A stretch of 64,000 nucleotides of DNA from Yponomeuta sedellus (GCA_934045075.1 OW203740.1:21093878-21157877); one strand, 5' to 3'; positions 22,168 through 33,116 are shown, counted from the first letter of the stretch. Translations and numbers: made by a program. The notes: a model not told the origin generated them from the sequence alone.

Positions 22168-22511
22168 TGTTATGCACGCAACCTAAATCTAGATGTACCT
22201 ACATCGTTGGTTAAATTATTAAACACGAGCTCATTCAAATCAGTTCCAATAAAGCATTTATACTGTTACCACGTTTCTTTCTACAAAATCCTTGCTTGCC
22301 AATTAGACCTTATCACACCCAACACACACTAACTAAAAAACCGTAAAAATCACTAAAAAACACATTACAAACTTTGTCACGAATGTGTCTCTGCTGCTGC
22401 AAATGGCAACTGACTCAGCATAGTGCTGGGGGCGTGACGTGAACCCTCAGCGCTGATCTCCAGTCAGTACCGAAAGCCCTTAGTGCTCTAGAGCGCGGCG
22501 TGGCCTGTTAC
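22168..22511 (+). repeat. 3' LTR of the decayed BEL/Pao element
   Basis: Starts TGTTATGCACGCAACC directly after a purine-rich GGTGGGCGG. The end is proposed at TGTTACA (22511) by the TG...CA rule, but it is not confirmed because the 5' LTR is deleted. Confidence 0.6.
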
Positions 22512-24142
22512 AAGGTAATATTTATTAAATAAACAATATAATAAATACATTCAACATGACAGTAAATACAGTCAAGATAATAAATAATTAAATAATTTAT
22601 GTACGGCCAAATCAATTCATACTTTAGCTGTGACTTTATATACATACCTATATCGCACACTGAAAACATAAATGGCACTAAGCTAAAAACTTAATTTTAC
22701 AGTATGGCCATTTTAAGTTTTCCAAAATATTCTTTTGGTGTTACGGAGCCGAAAATGTACAAAAATGCTTTACAATTAGTTTTAAAAAATTGTTTAGCTA
22801 ACGTTCTTTCAGTGTCCAGTTTCATAAAATTAAATTTGTAATTAGTTTTCAATAGAAATGCATTTTTAAAAAAAGTTCATCATAGTGTCTGTTTTCCATT
22901 CACGGTTATAAAATTTTTTTGCTTAATAACTTCGTAAGTTGTTATTTTGCCTATATTGTAATGATTAAAAAGATAGAAATAATACAATAATATTACTAAA
23001 ATATTTAAAAAAAAAACTGTTTATTTTGCATATGCCCAGCTTTAACTTAAGTATAACAAACACCTTCCATTACCAAGTCAGTTTTTTATTAGGCTCGAGA
23101 TCAATAAAAGTATTATCTAAAAAATAAGAAACTTGGAATAACTTTGGCATAATTTGTATCGTATTCCAGGTAAATCAACTTAAATCTAGTTTTAACCTAG
23201 TTTAAAAGTCTTCCAAAGTATTAGCTGTAACAGTTAAAATAAACCAGGTTCTATAAGGTCCTTATTCTTTAATCAGTCGTTAGGCTTAATATTCTAGGCA
23301 TAAAAAAATGTATTATAGTATCCTTACAGTAAATAAAAACCTATTTTTTCAAAAACCTTTGTAACGTAACATCATAAAAACAAACTGTATCAAAACTTTG
23401 TTTTCACTATCAATAAATCAACAACAATGAAGCGATTGAACTTAACTTAGGAGTATGTCCAAGTAGAAACTGTAAAATATACGCACATAAGGTACCAGCA
23501 AAGCTCTATAAAATCAGGCGTGAGTTGTTAGGGTCTAAGTAAGACATAGGAAACAAGAAAATACATTATGAAACTAACAGAAACAGATACGTTACTACGT
23601 CATTTATACAAAATGTAATTTTCAAAACCTTGCTCTCACAAATTATTTGTAACAAATGCTGTTCGAGGGTGGACTTCTCATGATATTCAAATCAGACTCG
23701 GTTATTGTCGAAAGGGGCTCAGCAATATCGGAATGTCTTTTAGAAGCAGACTTAATACTTTGAGAGTCTTCATCGTCATTGTTGTTTTGAAATGTCAATT
23801 GTAAGATCCTTTTACACCTACTTTTCTTTGGATTCATGATGTTTTAAAACCTTAAACAAAAAACAAACCTTAGGGAACTATAGGTAGCTAAAGTTGCACC
23901 TATAAATTAATATTCAAATAACAGTTAATTTATAAAATTTCAAAAAGAACGCTACATAGGCTACTAACGGTTTGTAACGAAAAGATATATTTTTCCATTC
24001 AAAGTATTTAATGAAAACCTACAGGTTACACCAGGTATTTAATTTAAAATTTATATAATTTATAATACAATTTTCGAGATAAAAAGTAGGTATACCCTAA
24101 GTCCGTCTCGTGGTCCTGTGGTAACTACCAACAACATTTTAT
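22512..24142. other. interior of the hAT-like element, non-coding
   Basis: Very AT-rich. One 64-codon minus-strand open frame (23837-23643, MNPKKSRCKRILQLTF...) is acidic/serine-rich after a basic start. It might be a first exon, but I recognise no family and there is no supporting context. Confidence 0.4.
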
Positions 24143-24600
24143 CCAAAGCCGTTTAGGCGTTAAAAAGCAAACAAACAGACAGACAGAGTTACTTCCAAAT
24201 TTATAATATTGGTGTAGATATAGATACGTACAAAGAGTTCTATTTAATATTTACGTAGATAGCTACCTACGTAAATATTAAATAGAAAATTAAGAATAAC
24301 TAGTTCTAAACTCAGATACTCAGATTTAGAATTTGATTAAAAAAAATCCATCGAATAATGCCATTCGATGGATTTTTTTTAATCAAAATCATTCAGCCGT
24401 TTAGGCGTTTAAAAGCAAACAGACAGACAGAGTTACTTCCAAATTTATAATATTGGTATAGATATAGATACGTAAGAGTTCCATTTAATATTTACGTAGA
24501 TAGCTACCTACGTAAATATTAAATAGAAAATTAAGAATAACTAGTTCTAAACTCAGATACTCACAGATTTAGAATTTTGATTTAAAAAAAATCCATCGAA
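24143..24600. repeat. tandem duplication (248-bp offset) carrying three palindromes
   Basis: The block beginning CCGTTTAGGCG (24149) recurs at 24397 with few changes. Each copy has the palindrome TATTTAATATTTACGTAG...CTACGTAAATATTAAATA (24240-24285 and 24483-24525). Between them lies another, TTTGATTAAAAAAAATCCATCGAAT and its reverse complement (24332-24387). Confidence 0.88.
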
Positions 24601-24619
24601 TGGCACTAACAAGATAAAA

Positions 24620-25150
24620 CCCCTTATTTCATTTGCCTAGCTACAAAATAACAATAAAAGTTAATGAACAACTGGCACTAAACTCAAACTGCCATTTCTG
24701 CAATTGACCAATGAGAAAATTCGAAAGCAAATTTATCAATTAAATGGCACTTTACAAAAAATGCCGTTAATTTCGAACGCTTCAATACAAAATTCTAACA
24801 ATATTTATTGAATAAGTGGCTCTTTACTCAAAGTGCCACTTACGAATTTACTTATTGTTAATATTCGAAAGTAGAAATATCAGAATAAGTGGCTTTTTAC
24901 ACAAAATGCCACTTGTTGACTCACCTCGACAAGGACTCCCTCCGGCGACTCCATCCGAATTGGCGTTGTGCCGGTTTATCATTAACCGACAGGACTGGTT
25001 GTGACAAAGTAATAAGTGACACTAGCGACATCTAGCGAAATTTCTGCGCGTTAGAGCAACGGGGGTCTTTGCATTAGGTGCGTTTCGTTTTAAATATTTT
25101 AACTGCATACTTAACTCAAAATTGCCGTTTTTTGTATAGTGTCACTTATG
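24620..25150. repeat. cluster of small hairpins with TGGCACTT words
   Basis: At intervals of roughly 80-90 bp the sequence reads forms of AGTGGCTTTTTACACAAAATGCCACTT: a 6-8-bp inverted repeat around an A/T-rich loop. I see at least four diverged units. It may be subterminal repeat structure of an element. Confidence 0.55.
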
Positions 25151-27123
25151 TTTTCAATGTGCGATATGTATTCATATACATACTTATAATACATTTATTT
25201 AAATTAAAATAGTTGACATCAATATACAATTTACAATTTTTCTATTTTATTAATCTATTCACAATTTATGCAACTATCGCAACTGACATTGCCCTATCAA
25301 TTATTCTATCCTAATTATCTTTTTACAATTTATGCAATTACCATAACTGACATTCAGCTAACATTATCCTGCAGTCCACTTTGTTAACTCAAATTTTGAC
25401 TCGCTACCTATAGTAAATAACTCACTGTCTCTTATTTATTTATTTGCTTAATCTTATTTACGATTTTGTTCAGGTTCGTACTAGGTATCTCTCCGAGACC
25501 TGCATGCCGCCTCACGGGTACTGACGGAAGACCAGCGCTGGAGTATCATATCTCCAGCTTATGCTGAGTCAGAGCCCTTTTGCACTTGCCACACCCACAG
25601 TACTCACACTGGAAAATGTTCTGTGTCTGTGTTTCATTGTGTATCGTATGTGTTGTTGCTTTTCTTCTCTTGTACGTATAGTCTGCTTAATATTGTTTTT
25701 ATTGCGTGTGTGTGTAAGTGTAAATAAATGATTAATCAATCAATAATAATAAACGTGTTAAATTTACAAATTTATCAGAGTTTTAGTTATTTATTTGTGC
25801 GGGAACAAATATATCATGGTCATAATATTCTTATACTTAAACAGTATTAACCATCTGTATTAAAAAGTATTTGAAAGACTGATAATAGTAGATAGTTAAA
25901 CGAGGGTAGAAAGAATTAATTCCCGAGGTATTTAGACCGCTATAGTCCGAGTAGCAATTGATTCTTTTACCCGTGTTAAACACTCTACTTTTCATTTCGA
26001 ATATGAGGAAAATAAAAACTCATTTCTAATATTCAAATCTTAGCATAAAAGATTACCAATTTTTTTGAATTCCGTCCGTCACAGATACTATAACAGAATA
26101 GTACCCGCCAATTTATGTCGACTTTTAAAATTTTAAATAATATGGAACTCACCGCGTACCTAATTGTTGCGGTTTATGCCGCTCAAAGAAGTTTGCGCTA
26201 AGTTCACTGGCTGTTTAGAAACTCACATGGCCGTAGCATTTTTTTAATTAGTTTATTTTTAAAAAGCCTAGTTATTACATAAAACTCTTCACAGCTGACA
26301 GTAGTTTTAGTTTTAAAGTTCATTCCGGCCCTTATGTGGGAAGTAATTTGTATGAGTTTTCGCTCCCTATGGAGGGAAGCAGCATTTCCCACCCAATAAT
26401 CAGATCAAAACAACACTACTTTCCGAGTATAACAAATGAAAAATGGTTTAGTTTAAAATAGCTCTTCAATTTATTAATATTATTTTAATTCTTTATTGCA
26501 CTAATTACATGAGTAAATGTACAAGAGCGCGCTTAATGCAAGAGGCATTCTCTTCCAGCAAACCTTTGGTGTTGAAGAGACTGGCAAAGGGTAGTGCAGG
26601 AAAAGAAGGTGAAATACAATAATAAACTTACATAAACATACCGGTAAAATAAACTCCATTGTTTTCATCAGGTATCAACCTGACGATGTCAAGTCACTTC
26701 TGTCTCATGGGATGTCAAGATGCGTTATAATTATGTTGCAAATGACAGAGTTTTATAAACGGATGGTGAATCCTGATGAAGAATCTTAAGTATTTAAGTA
26801 TGATTGTGTAAGTATTTTACACCCATAAATGCATGATATGTATTATGAGTATTATGATTATGACTGACACATGTTTGAGCAAATAAATTAATTTGATTTG
26901 GTTACTTCCGATGCAAACAAATAACTAAAACAAGAATAAATTTGTAAATATTAGGTAAACGAAACGTACTTTGCGAAGGGAACATCGGTTAGAACTAATG
27001 GGCATAGGTACTTAGTTCTTCATTTTAAATACCCAACCTAATGGGTGCATACGGGTATTTACCGGGTATATACCCAATGCACCCGGTTTAAACCCAAATG
27101 GGTAAATTGGGAATATATCCACC
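25151..27123. other. interior of the hAT-like element: LINE 3'-end-like fragments
   Basis: About 25440-25740 and 26460-26900 look like LINE 3' ends (AATAAATGATTAATCAATCAATAATAAT tail; reversed TTCTTTATTGCACTAATTAC). No coding sequence. The right subterminal repeats of the hAT-like element begin near 27020. Confidence 0.4.
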
Positions 27124-27317
27124 GCCCATCTCTAAACCCTTATGACTTTTAAGCACAAGTTTAACGAATTCATGATTCCTTTGCGAATTTTGACAATATC
27201 TAAAAATAACTGTAGATGAGCAATCGAAACTCACACCAATATATGTCACAATATAATAATATAGAGATACTGTGTGGAGACCTGGTCCCTTCAAAATAAT
27301 AAGTTTGGAGCGGATAC

Positions 27318-27419
27318 CGTTTGAGAGCCGTGGCGAAGGTGGCGATGGTCCGCACGTCGGTGTAGCCCTGCAGCATTTCCTCCACTTCTTCAGCCGTCGC
27401 ATTCAGCACTTTCTCTAAT
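27318..27419 (-). CDS. TRAIP: TRAIP-like E3 ligase, exon 4
   Basis: The acceptor GTTGTTTTAG and donor AAACG|GTATCC bound 102 bp that read LEKVLNATAEEVEEMLQGYT then DVRTIATFATALKR. The first base completes a GC|A (Ala) codon with exon 3. The pattern of L/I-E-x-x-L, EVEEM and then a hydrophobic helix is what human TRAIP shows between its two coiled-coil stretches (from memory of its EVEEMI region). This is the best family-diagnostic exon outside the RING. Confidence 0.85.
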
Positions 27420-27952
27420 CTAAAACAACCGACGTACCCACTTACTGTATTATGACTAGATTTATACATTATTATTTATTTAGTAACTGCCCCGGCAGAC
27501 ATTCTCTCCTGTAAACCCCGTCCTTAGACTTAGATTTGGTTTGACCTGAATTTTACAATTTTTCGGATAACTTTTCTTTCTCTATACACACAGAGAATAT
27601 TGTTCACTGAAAGAGGTATCCAAAAACAAATACACATCTATTGCAGAAAAGATTAAAGTATACATAGCGTCCCAAGGCTATGGCCATATGGAGGGAAGGG
27701 TTCTTCCACGTTGTCAAAGGGAAAGTATATCGAATATTGTAGATGGAACATTTTACTGAAAGTCATTATTTTATTTAAAAAACAATTTAAATTACAGAAA
27801 CTGCAATGTTCTTCTCTATACGAATGTAATTTGTGAACAGAATATAAACAAAGGAGGATTATTGTCGCTGAATAATATAGTGTCAGAAATAATGAGAATG
27901 AGGAACGAAGACCATGGATTTTAACATTTGCTGTGAAATGTTATATTTTTAT
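27420..27952. other. TRAIP intron 3, non-coding
   Basis: No gene or clear repeat recognised. Confidence 0.4.
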
Positions 27953-28136
27953 TGTTGCACTAACCCGTGCTAAAGACAATTTTAAAAACCTATTTAGAGG
28001 CTAAAAATTCCACCTATGCCGGGGCTCGAACCCACGGCCTCTGGCTAACCGTGCCAGATCTCTCTCAACTGAGCTAATGGGCAAGTACCGGCATCAGTGA
28101 AATTTCGAACCTCTTTACAATATTCTCTGATTATTC
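27953..28136 (-). repeat. tRNA-derived SINE, copy 2
   Basis: Reverse copy with TAGCACGGGTTAGTGC tail, GGGTTCGAGCCCCGG T-arm and GAGAGATCTGGCACGGTTAGCC anticodon region. It is more diverged than the array at 53201-54780. Confidence 0.85.
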
Positions 28137-28364
28137 ATACATTTGTATCAATCTGGTATATTTGTATATCTTCTTCCTTCTCCAATATATTAGTCCAGTC
28201 CATTCAAAGGTTGTCTGGAAAAGATCAGTTTTAGTAATAAGGCCGCCGTCTGTAGTCTTAGGTTAAGAAATATCTGTGTAATTTCCATTTTTTTGTACCA
28301 TAAATTGTTCTCTATCTATCTTTCTACTTGCTCTCCATGTGGCATAGCCGTGGGACGCCATGTA

Positions 28365-29656
28365 CGAGGGCTGCTACTTATGTATGCGGAATAGAAAAAA
28401 TAAACAAATGTATATGGCTAAATATGCTTTTATTGTTTTTCAAAGTATTCTCCACTATGATCGATGCACTTTTGCATTCGATGAAACCAATTTGTAAAAC
28501 ACTTTTTCCACTCTTATTCAGATATCTCCAAAACGTGCTGTTTTAACGCATCTACGGCATCATCACGGGTCGAAAATCGTTGACCACGTAATTTATTCTT
28601 TACATTTGGGAATAAATAGAAATCATTGGGAGCCAAATCAGGGCTGTACGGTGGATGACCCATCAATTCTATTTTTTGACCATCCAAAAATGTAGTTGTT
28701 TCCTGAGATGTATGACAGCTGGCATTGTCATGGTGAAGTATGATTCTGCGTCGCTGGTTGTTTTGGCGTATTTCTTCAAATACTTCCGGCAAACAAATGG
28801 TCGTGTACCACTCCGAATTAACCGTTCTGCGATTATCCAGTGGTATTGTAGCCACATGGCCATTAATACCAAAAAAGCAGGCCACCATTTGCTTTACAGT
28901 GCTTTTTGCACGAGCCACTTTCGTAGGGTTCGGCTCATTTTGAAACACCCAAACTGTTTATTGTTGTTTAGTTTCGGGATCGTACGCGTAGATCCAGGAT
29001 TCGTCACCTGTGTAGATATTATAAACAGATTTTGAGTCGCCTCCGTTGAATTTTTTTAAGGTTTTCTTGCACCATTCGACGCGAGCATCTTTTTGATCCT
29101 GAGTTAAGTTGTGCGGGATCCAACGCGAACAAATTTTTTTTACAGACAAATGTTCATGTCATATCCTATGAATGCTCGTCATACATATGCCCAGAATAGC
29201 CTCTATCTCGCGATACGTAACATGGCGGTCTTGCATTATTAGTTTTCGCACAGCTTCAATATTTTGTGGCACAACCACCGATTTCGGGCGACCTTCTCTA
29301 ACTTCGTCCGTGAGCTAACTGCGCCCGCGATTAAACTCACTAAACCAGTGATACACAGTCGTTTTTGATGGAGCTTCACCACTAAAAGTCGAAGTTAATT
29401 GATCTACGCACTGTTGTTGCGTTAAACCACGTCGAAAATCGTAATAAATCATAGCACGAATATTTTCACGAGTGAGTTCCATTTTTTCAGCGATATGACA
29501 TTTTAAACCCAACAAAAACAAAACACTAACGTATATAAGATAAAAATATTAGCGACCAGTATTTAAAAAAAAAGAACGAATTTGACCATGGAGGTCAGAC
29601 ATTGCGTTTAAAATTATTGGAATCCCAGATTCCGCATACATAAGTAGCAGCCTATG
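28365..29656 (-). mobile_element. mariner element (1292 bp)
   Basis: Terminal inverted repeats share GGCTGCTACTTATGTATGCG (left from 28369, right ending 29652), with the outer 4 bases diverged. TA dinucleotides at 28363-28364 and 29657-29658 fit the mariner target. The transposase lies on the minus strand. The size is typical of mariner. Confidence 0.9.
28514..29521 (-). pseudogene. mariner transposase (frameshifted)
   Basis: The N-terminal helix-turn-helix region (29521-29315; MELTRENIRAMIYYDFRRGL, TVYHWFSEFNRGRS) is followed by a broken stretch. Next comes 29149-28958 with the first catalytic Asp in IYTGDESWIYAYD, then 28948-28514 with HHDNASCHTS and YSPDLAPNDFYLFP, which supply the second and third Asp of the D,D34D triad. 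It ends with KNKLRGQRF. At least two frame breaks (between 29315 and 29149, and at about 28950) make it inactive. Family members are usually about 345 residues in one exon. Confidence 0.9.
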
Positions 29657-29834
29657 TATGATACGTGCATCCTCCCTTGCGTAACCTATAGGCATGCCAG
29701 ACATGGTTGCTGACATATGAACTTCAACAGCAACTTGGAATGGTGGAATGGAGCGAAGCATGCTAGGTATAAGAATGAGTGAATAAAGGAATAAATTTGA
29801 AAAACAACTGCTGTGTTATTAGAAAGGTGAGAAA

Positions 29835-30060
29835 ACTTAAGTGGCGATCTGGCGATGGGTGGGACACTTGATGAGAGAAACTGCAGGAACGTGGACCATA
29901 CACATAGTGGAGTCGTACCCAAGACGAAATGAAAAATCGCAGAGCCGCCACCACATGGGAGGACGACCTGCCCAAAGGAAGGAGGAGGCTGCCGAAGCAC
30001 AGGAGGATGTGAGAGGCGTTGGAGGAGGCCTCAGTAGAAGTACAGCCTGACAATGACACT
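29835..30060 (+). pseudogene. LINE RT C-terminal fragment
   Basis: The plus strand, with stops, shows VRKLKW...GHL.RET and then a GKR/GR-x-x-x-RWEDDLPKGRRRLPKH-like block, the conserved connector-to-3'-end pattern of RTE-like LINEs. No start, many interruptions; a relic. Confidence 0.5.
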
Positions 30061-30339
30061 GGCGGTCGACGCGACGTCGGCCATCGCCTTCAACGCATGA
30101 TGCATGTTAATAACAAGTATATAAATTCTACATTTTTTCAATTCGATTATAGTAAAATAAATTTCTTACTGTAGAAAGCCTCACTAAAATGTCAAATCGG
30201 ACCAGCGATTCTTAATTAATTCACTGTACCAAATATAGACAATTTTTTTTCTATTCAAAGTGTCATTGCAATTCATCGATGAAGGTTTTTTTTATCGATG
30301 TTGCAATTACTCAAAACTGGACAACTATTTAATCAATTT

Positions 30340-30380
30340 AATTCCTTAGCACGAGTTAGTGCATTAAAATAAAAATAGTA
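30340..30380 (+). repeat. SINE tail relic
   Basis: CTTAGCACGAGTTAGTGCAT followed by TAAAATAAAAATAGTA matches the distal end of the SINE family in this window. The tRNA-like part is absent. Confidence 0.6.
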
Positions 30381-30544
30381 TATAACTATTTAATCAGTTG
30401 TTACCTCTTCCAAAAAGCAAGTTTTAATAATATTTCTTTTAATTTCATTGTTGTCCATTGATTTTGATCCTTGTTTACATAGTAAAAAGGTTCATATTTG
30501 ACTGGAACTTTTATGATCTAGACCTTTATGGCATTGTCTTTATT

Positions 30545-30725
30545 TACCAACTAGGTGACCCAGCCAACTTTGTACCGCCTAACAGTCGATTCTTTATTTT
30601 TTTATTATTTTTCTCTCCGTAAGAACCATCCTCGTACTTCAAGAAATAAGCAAAATCGGTTCAGCTGCTCTCGAGATTTGCGCTTACCAACACCTTCGGT
30701 GATTCATTTTTATATTATAGATGGC
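30545..30725 (+). repeat. interspersed repeat (second copy at 63292-63475)
   Basis: GTGACCCAGCCAACTTTGTA, CCGTAAGAACCATCCTCGTA and CGAGATTTGCGCTTACCAAC are matched closely by 63292-63475. A well-known lepidopteran repeat, probably a LINE 3' region. Confidence 0.75.
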
Positions 30726-31401
30726 AGTTTGGCATTCATAGTGTGCGTTTGATTTTTGAGAGTGCGTTTGGTCACACTGTTTTTCATACTAATGGTCATG
30801 TCACTACTTTTACTCTTTTTTTATGTTCTGTGGGGGTGAAGTAGGGGATAAAAGTAACTTTTTATTCCTTGAACATATTTGCATGAAATTAATTAACCAA
30901 AAATAATGAGTAGTTATTCAGCATTTTCTAGAATTCAATCCTTAAAACTGGTATTAAAATCTTAGCAACAGGGGTAGTATTTTATATAACTATAGGTCAA
31001 TAACATAGGTAGGAGTAATATAAAAATGAGAGATCCCTGGATTTTCCAGGAACCTTTCAATAATTCTACTAAATATATGTACTACTAAATTTCGGTCACT
31101 CCTATTATATAATATCAATAAATAAAAAAATTGTGACCATGTTCGGATTTTGTTACTTATCACACAATAATGGCTGAACAGATTAGCATTTAACTAGCCC
31201 TGCATATTTGCAGATCTTTATTTGCATTGTTCAGATCCTTGTCTATTGACAAAGATCTGAATAATGATCTGATAAGATATTGTACATGTAGGATACTTTC
31301 TAATGTGGGCGAAGCCACACAAGCCTACCTTATGATAGGTTTGTTTGTTTACAAAAAAAACATGAAAGTTCTTCCATGCACACGGAATGAATGAAACTTA
31401 C
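30726..31401. other. TRAIP intron 3, non-coding
   Basis: AT-rich; nothing recognised. Confidence 0.4.
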
Positions 31402-31560
31402 GCTTGTAGTGTTCGTATGTTTTTTTTTAGTGTTTCATTTTCATCTTGGAGGCGTTGAGTCTCCTTGTTCTGCTCCTTGAGGTAGGCTAGTTGCTCGCGT
31501 AGTCCGGCCACTGCTGACTCCTTGCTCAGCAACCGCTTCTCGCTCGCTTTCAACTGCTCG
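31402..31560 (-). CDS. TRAIP: TRAIP-like E3 ligase, exon 3 (coiled coil)
   Basis: The acceptor GTGGTCCAG and strong donor CAAGC|GTAAGT enclose 159 bp. The reading is EQLKASEKRLLSKESAVAGL, REQLAYLKEQNKETQRLQDE, NETLKKNIRTLQ, a clear heptad-rich coiled coil matching the region just after the RING in TRAIP. Incoming phase joins CT|C to Leu and outgoing phase leaves GC for exon 4. Confidence 0.88.
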
Positions 31561-31716
31561 CTGGACCACACAGAAACTGATTATTATACACCACATCAGA
31601 TAAACTTCCCTGGATGTACAGAGCTATTTTTTTAAGATAATTAGAAAGATAAGATTCAGGATCAGATATGGCAGCTGTAATTAGTTGAAGGAAGAATGCT
31701 GCGTGCGGGCACTGAC

Positions 31717-31929
31717 AGTGTAGCGCCGGCGGCGGCGTCGGCGGCGGCCAGGCGCGCCTCGGCGTCGGCGCGCGCGGCCGCCAGCTGCCGCAGCCGCAGC
31801 TGCGCGTCGTCCAGCCGCGCCTGCAGCGCGCCCGCGTCCTCCTCGGCCGCGCCGCCCGCCGCCGTCGGGAACACGCGGAACATGCAGCGCTCCGTCACCT
31901 TGCAGCGGCACTGCGGGCACGTACGGGAC
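31717..31929 (-). CDS. TRAIP: TRAIP-like E3 ligase, exon 2 (end of RING, start of coiled coil)
   Basis: The acceptor TGTGTGGCAG follows an 84-bp intron. The first codons give SRTCPQCRCKV, the last Cys pair of the RING finger, then VFPTAAGGAAEEDAGALQAR and an Ala/Arg-rich coiled coil (LDDAQLRLRQLAAARADAEA, then RLAAADAAAGATL). The donor CT|GTCAGT is unusual (C at +3) but is the only one that keeps phase with exon 3. GC content is extreme, so long frames on the plus strand here are shadows. Confidence 0.85.
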
Positions 31930-32013
31930 CTGCCACACACCCGCGCACCTCCGTTTGTAATTGGCACTCTCACACCGCTCTCCGCTACCGCTGAGCGCCC
32001 GTGTAACACATAC

Positions 32014-32126
32014 CTCTCGATCCATTGGCTCAGACAGTGGTGGTGAAACAGGTGACCACATTTTGTCACGTAGATGCTTTCCGCCTGGTTAACGATATCG
32101 CTGCAGATAGTGCATAAAATATGCAT
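32014..32126 (-). CDS. TRAIP: TRAIP-like E3 ubiquitin ligase, exon 1 (RING finger)
   Basis: Starts MHILCTICSDIVNQAESIYV and continues TKCGHLFHHHCLSQWIE|R, the first Cys pair, Cys-His pair and His/Cys of a RING (C3HC4 type). The finger is completed by CPQC in exon 2. TRAIP (Drosophila nopo) is a nuclear E3 ligase acting at stalled replication forks and in early-embryo genome protection. The start codon is the first Met and lies four residues before the first RING Cys, as in the family. The donor AGAG|GTATGT is canonical. The seven exons together give 335 codons without a resolved stop, against about 470 residues in the human protein. Confidence 0.92.
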
Positions 32127-32418
32127 CTGTAATTATACGTAACTTTCAAGCCACTGGTTTTTAGAGGTTACCAACCAATATTATTGTAAACAAAACACTA
32201 AACTCCAAAACGCAAACATACCCTCGACTAACTAACATAAAGCAAGAGCATATCATTGCATCAAACAACTCCACTGCACTAGAAACTGTATGATAAACGT
32301 TATAGAGCAAAATAAATAAAGAATAAAGCAGTGCACGAATCACGAAAGTTTCCTCGTTTCTTCTTAATTTATTAACAGTTAGCACAACAAAGAGCACAAA
32401 TTAGACAGGACAAAGAGT
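32127..32418 (-). promoter_or_regulatory. TRAIP upstream region
   Basis: Region between the TRAIP start codon and the first transposon terminus at 32419. I see no TATA box at a convincing place; the transcription start is not determined. The proximity of the transposon limits undisturbed promoter sequence to about 290 bp. Confidence 0.35.
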
Positions 32419-32855
32419 CAGTGTTGCCACCTCGGTTTTTGAAAAGGGGCAGACGGACAAGCCAGGGATGTTATACGTGCCATAATTATGGTACATGTAC
32501 CATAATTCAGTCGTTCGTACCATGTACCATGATACATCCATTATGGTACGCGAAAGTACCATAATTTTGCTATTTTTTTTTCATCACAAGCACTCTTTCA
32601 TCATATATTTTCATCTTTCGCTTTTGCAGTTGACGAGTTTTTTTATATACCGATATCACGCAACACTAAAAAATCATTCATTTCGTTCAGTAAGTTGATA
32701 AGAACGATCATACCTGTGATAGTTTTTGTGGCTGTGGATTGTAAGTGAACTTCACAGGTGAGTTTTATCGGTAATTTGTCTTCCAAACGTTGAAGTTAGT
32801 CAGAAGTAGCGAATAGCACAGATTAAAAAAAACTAAAAATAAAAAATAAAACCCG

Positions 32856-33116
32856 ACTTCTGCATCCCGAGGCGCGAAAAACGCAGAAATAATTTAAACG
32901 AATGTGATCTATAAATTCGAAATCCATATAAATCTAGGTATCGTAGAAGGATATCTTGGAGTCGGTGCCCAAAATGTATGTGATGGTTTGGAACTTGGCA
33001 CGGACTCCAAGATATACTTCTACAATACCTAGATATATATGAATTTCACATTTATAGATAACATTCGTTTAAATTATTTCTGCGTTTTTAATGCCTCGGG
33101 ATGCAGACGTCGATTT
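32856..33116. repeat. foldback, about 115-bp arms
   Basis: The left arm (GACTTCTGCATCCCGAGGCG ... ATATCTTGGAGTC) is the reverse complement, with scattered mismatches, of the right arm (GACTCCAAGATATACTTCTA ... CCTCGGGATGCAGACGTC). A 25-base loop separates them. A partial relative of one arm is at 35650-35780. Confidence 0.85.

Larger units (their letters stand above)
17841..22511 (+). mobile_element. BEL/Pao LTR retrotransposon, decayed, 5' deleted
   Basis: The 3' LTR begins TGTTATGCACGCAACCTAAA at 22168. Only about 25 bases of the matching 5' LTR start (TGCTATGCACGCAACCTAAA, 17841) remain before the coding region resumes inside gag. A deletion therefore removed most of the 5' LTR, the leader and N-terminal gag. 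Four open segments in alternating frames follow in the order zinc knuckle-protease, RT, RNase H, integrase. It lies inside the hAT-like element and is younger than it, yet clearly inactive. Confidence 0.88.
17577..27134. mobile_element. 9.56-kb hAT-like element filling TRAIP intron 4
   Basis: Termini are TAGAGATGGGC and its reverse complement GCCCATCTCTA, flanked by a perfect 8-bp target duplication AACCCTTA (17569-17576 and 27135-27142), the length used by hAT transposases. Subterminal regions share further motifs in inverted order, such as GGTAAATACCCGTATGCACC and GGTATATACCC. The interior holds a decayed BEL/Pao retrotransposon, duplicated palindromes and no transposase I can recognise, so this copy is non-autonomous. 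Removing it would leave an intron of about 690 bp. Confidence 0.82.

Noticed and set aside
23643..23837. 64-codon frame MNPKKSRCKRILQLTF... as a gene
   Set aside because: No recognisable domain, no neighbour or splice support; lies in the non-autonomous hAT-like element.
31681..32061. Arg/Ala-rich frames on both strands around TRAIP exon 2
   Set aside because: GC-driven shadows of the RING/coiled-coil exon.
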